The position numbers were made by a program, and so were the translations under genes. Positions 62,423 through 64,000 of a stretch of 64,000 nucleotides of DNA are shown here, piece by piece. The notes under the pieces are model-generated. The model ran no database searches, was not told where the DNA came from, and saw nothing but the letters and a program-made list of their open reading frames with translations. Each line of letters starts with the position of its first letter. Position 1 is the stretch's first letter. Source of the DNA: Westerdykella aurantiaca (Eukaryota; Ascomycota; Dothideomycetes; Pleosporales; Sporormiaceae); contig JASJFJ010000003.1 in assembly GCA_030412805.1 (NCBI GenBank), positions 744,001-808,000 of the forward strand. The letters run 5' to 3'.

Positions 62423-64000
62423 CTACTCAAACTCCCGCATGACGACATTCGCCTCGACGTTCTCGACAAACCCCTCGTTCGCGGTACTATGGCTCCACGG
62501 CTTCCGGGCCAGCTCCTCGCGCATCGTGTCGGCGAAGCAGCCGGACCAGCGGTTACGCGGGTGAGCGGCGACGACGCTGCGGATGGTGTCGCGGGCGATG
62601 AGGTGCGCGTTGGCGCCCAGGTTGTCTGGGGGGTGTTAGTTCTGGGAGGAAGATCTGGTGGGTGAATGGCAGTGGAGGAGGAGTGAAGGGGGAAGACGGG
62701 GGAGGGAGAAACACGATAGGTGATATCCGGGGGCGGGGAGGAGATGTCCAGAGAGATGGTGCTTTCTCAGCTGGACCCTGAGAGGATGTCCTTGGTGTCC
62801 TATGCCTATGCCCGTGTGAACCGTATCGAAGCCTCAGGATTTGGAGCTGAGATGGTCGTAGAGAGGCAATGCCCCAGTACGGACGTACTCCAGTCCGGTA
62901 ATCTCAGCCTTCACCGGTGTCATGCCATTCGACGTTCGCGCTTGCGCGTCCAATATCTTACTGCTGTACGCCCGAGCACTGCTGCGCCTTCCCCCTAAGC
63001 ATCGCCATCCCCGCCTAGTGTGTACAGCACAGCTCATCACATCGACATCACACAGATCCGCGCGTAGCCGTGTCCTCCCGCAACAAACTCCACTCCAAGA
63101 AAGTGCCAATGGGTCGATAATTGCAAATTCTCCCTCTCGGAACATGGTTTGAGTTTTTTTTTTTTTTTGCCTTCCGTCTCGTCTTGGTTGAGCGCATTTG
63201 CACAGCCCTCGCCAAGCAAGCGTAGATCTGGATATCGTGCAGCCTTCCTCGGCCAAACTGGGGGCTGTGATTGGCGGCTCGGAGGATGGAGAAATTGGTG
63301 GCAGAGTTTGCGAGGGCCGGCCAAGAGGTTGAAGAAGAAGGAGGATTTGTTTGTTGACAACTTGACGTTTTTGAAGGTGAGTTTGTTGAAGGGGATGGAG
63401 GTGCAGGGAGGCGGCGAATGCGCTATCGATGTAGGAATTACCCGATTGGGAAGAGTGTGTAAAGTGTGTAGAGCGCGCAATGTATTGGCGTGGCGGGGTA
63501 TACGAGGGGTGTCGGCATGGGCGACTAGGCTTCAATGGAATCGTGCTCCAGATCCGTAATCGTCCCGTTCCAAATAGCTGTTGCAAGGCTGCAGCATATC
63601 CAGAGTTCCCATGGTTCTTTCGGGCGCGGATCGATGGACACAGCCTCCATGAGGTACGAAGAAAAGGGGAGAGAAACAGAAAACGAAGTGCAAAACGGGA
63701 GAACAGAACGACACTACTCACCGAAAATCGTGCTCAGCTGGATCAACTGGCCCAAACTACTCACATTGCCCGTCTCCCCAATATCGGCATGCCTGACGAT
63801 GGCCTCGCCTACGCTCTCGGCCTGGTCCCTGGAGGCACCCGCCTTCTTGAGGAAATCGATGGCGAGGAAGGCGCCGTAGTACTCGAAGGACATGTTGGTG
63901 CCGCGGAGGTTGGCATCCGTGGTGCCGATGTCGTGGAGCAGGCAGGTGAGGAAGTAGGTTTCGAGCAAGGGGGTCCAGTGGGGGAAATGCTGCTGTACTA
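62423..64000 (-). CDS. Cyanamide hydratase-like HD-domain protein (N-terminus cut by window edge)
   Basis: Two exons are visible: 64000-63722 (5' end outside the window) and 62625-62423, separated by a 1,096-bp intron. Visible blocks: VQQHFPHWTPLLETYFL, then LLHDIGTTDANLRGTNMSFE (HD motif; metal ligands His-Asp), IVRHADIGETGNVSSLGQLI and, after the splice, FDNLGANAHLIARDTIRSVV, ending NVVMREFE. This matches the cyanamide hydratase/DDI2-DDI3 family, which converts cyanamide to urea; fungal copies often have a single HD domain as here. Splicing at TTC G|GTGAGT and CCCCAG|AC is required to keep the conserved STIF-DNLGANAH reading, so the large intron is well supported. Confidence 0.88.
62626..63721 (-). 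other. Large (1,096-bp) intron of the cyanamide hydratase gene
   Basis: GTGAGT donor at 63721, ACTAAC branch-like sequence and CCCCCCAG acceptor ending at 62626. It contains a 15-T run (63154-63168) and long open frames without recognisable domains on both strands. Other introns in the window are 44-263 bp. Confidence 0.7.
63154..63168. repeat. Poly-T run, 15 nt
   Basis: Fifteen consecutive T on the plus strand, inside the large intron. Confidence 0.95.

Noticed and set aside
62834..63721. 295-codon minus-strand open frame
   Set aside because: Lies wholly in the large intron; no domain, and the conserved protein joins across it.
1..64000. CRISPR arrays, rRNA genes, biosynthetic gene clusters, viral genes
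   Set aside because: None recognisable; the content is eukaryotic housekeeping and transport genes.

Overview
This 64 kb window is nuclear DNA of a filamentous ascomycete (Pezizomycotina). The evidence is gene density, short introns (mostly 44-113 bp) with GT...CTRAY...AG signals, and single-copy fungal genes such as FIG4, DBP7, SCC2/MIS4, RPA12, deoxyhypusine hydroxylase, SEC1, SUV3, ASA1 and YND1. The species cannot be named from sequence alone. There is no rRNA, tRNA, CRISPR array or intact transposon. Exon coordinates were worked out by hand from splice signals, reading phase and family motifs.

Layout. 1-9.2 kb: FIG4 phosphoinositide phosphatase (cut by the left edge), an anion:cation symporter-type MFS transporter, an F-box/Cys-rich protein, a nested inverted repeat and an eight-exon CorA-like membrane protein in AT-richer DNA. 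9.9-15.5 kb: pantothenate synthetase, DBP7 helicase and a MATE exporter. 16.2-26.9 kb: the cohesin loader SCC2/MIS4, RNA polymerase I subunit RPA12, deoxyhypusine hydroxylase, an unrecognised conserved protein and a PEP-mutase/isocitrate-lyase-like enzyme. 28-36.4 kb: a DUF2293 protein, a LYR-like DUF1763 protein, a CCDC25 homologue and two divergently transcribed paralogous multi-pass membrane proteins. 36.6-48.9 kb: SEC1, SUV3, an unrecognised Ser/Pro-rich protein and a Zn2Cys6 transcription factor with a long Gln/His tail. 49.9-64 kb: ASA1, a PlsB-type acyltransferase ending in a PTS1-like tripeptide, YND1 apyrase, a class I glutamine amidotransferase, a vacuolar-type MFS transporter and a cyanamide-hydratase-like HD protein (cut by the right edge).

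Most genes are independent housekeeping loci; I see no biosynthetic cluster or prokaryote-like operon. Several pairs share short divergent promoters (PAN6/DBP7, SCC2/RPA12, deoxyhypusine hydroxylase/unknown, SEC1/SUV3, GATase/MFS). The most noteworthy observations are an in-frame TAG inside SCC2 that a 21-nt micro-intron would remove, a probable one-base frameshift in a G run of the Zn2Cys6 factor, the divergent membrane-protein paralogue pair, the putative peroxisomal acyltransferase, a 1.1 kb intron in the cyanamide hydratase gene, and a GC-AG intron in the first MFS gene.
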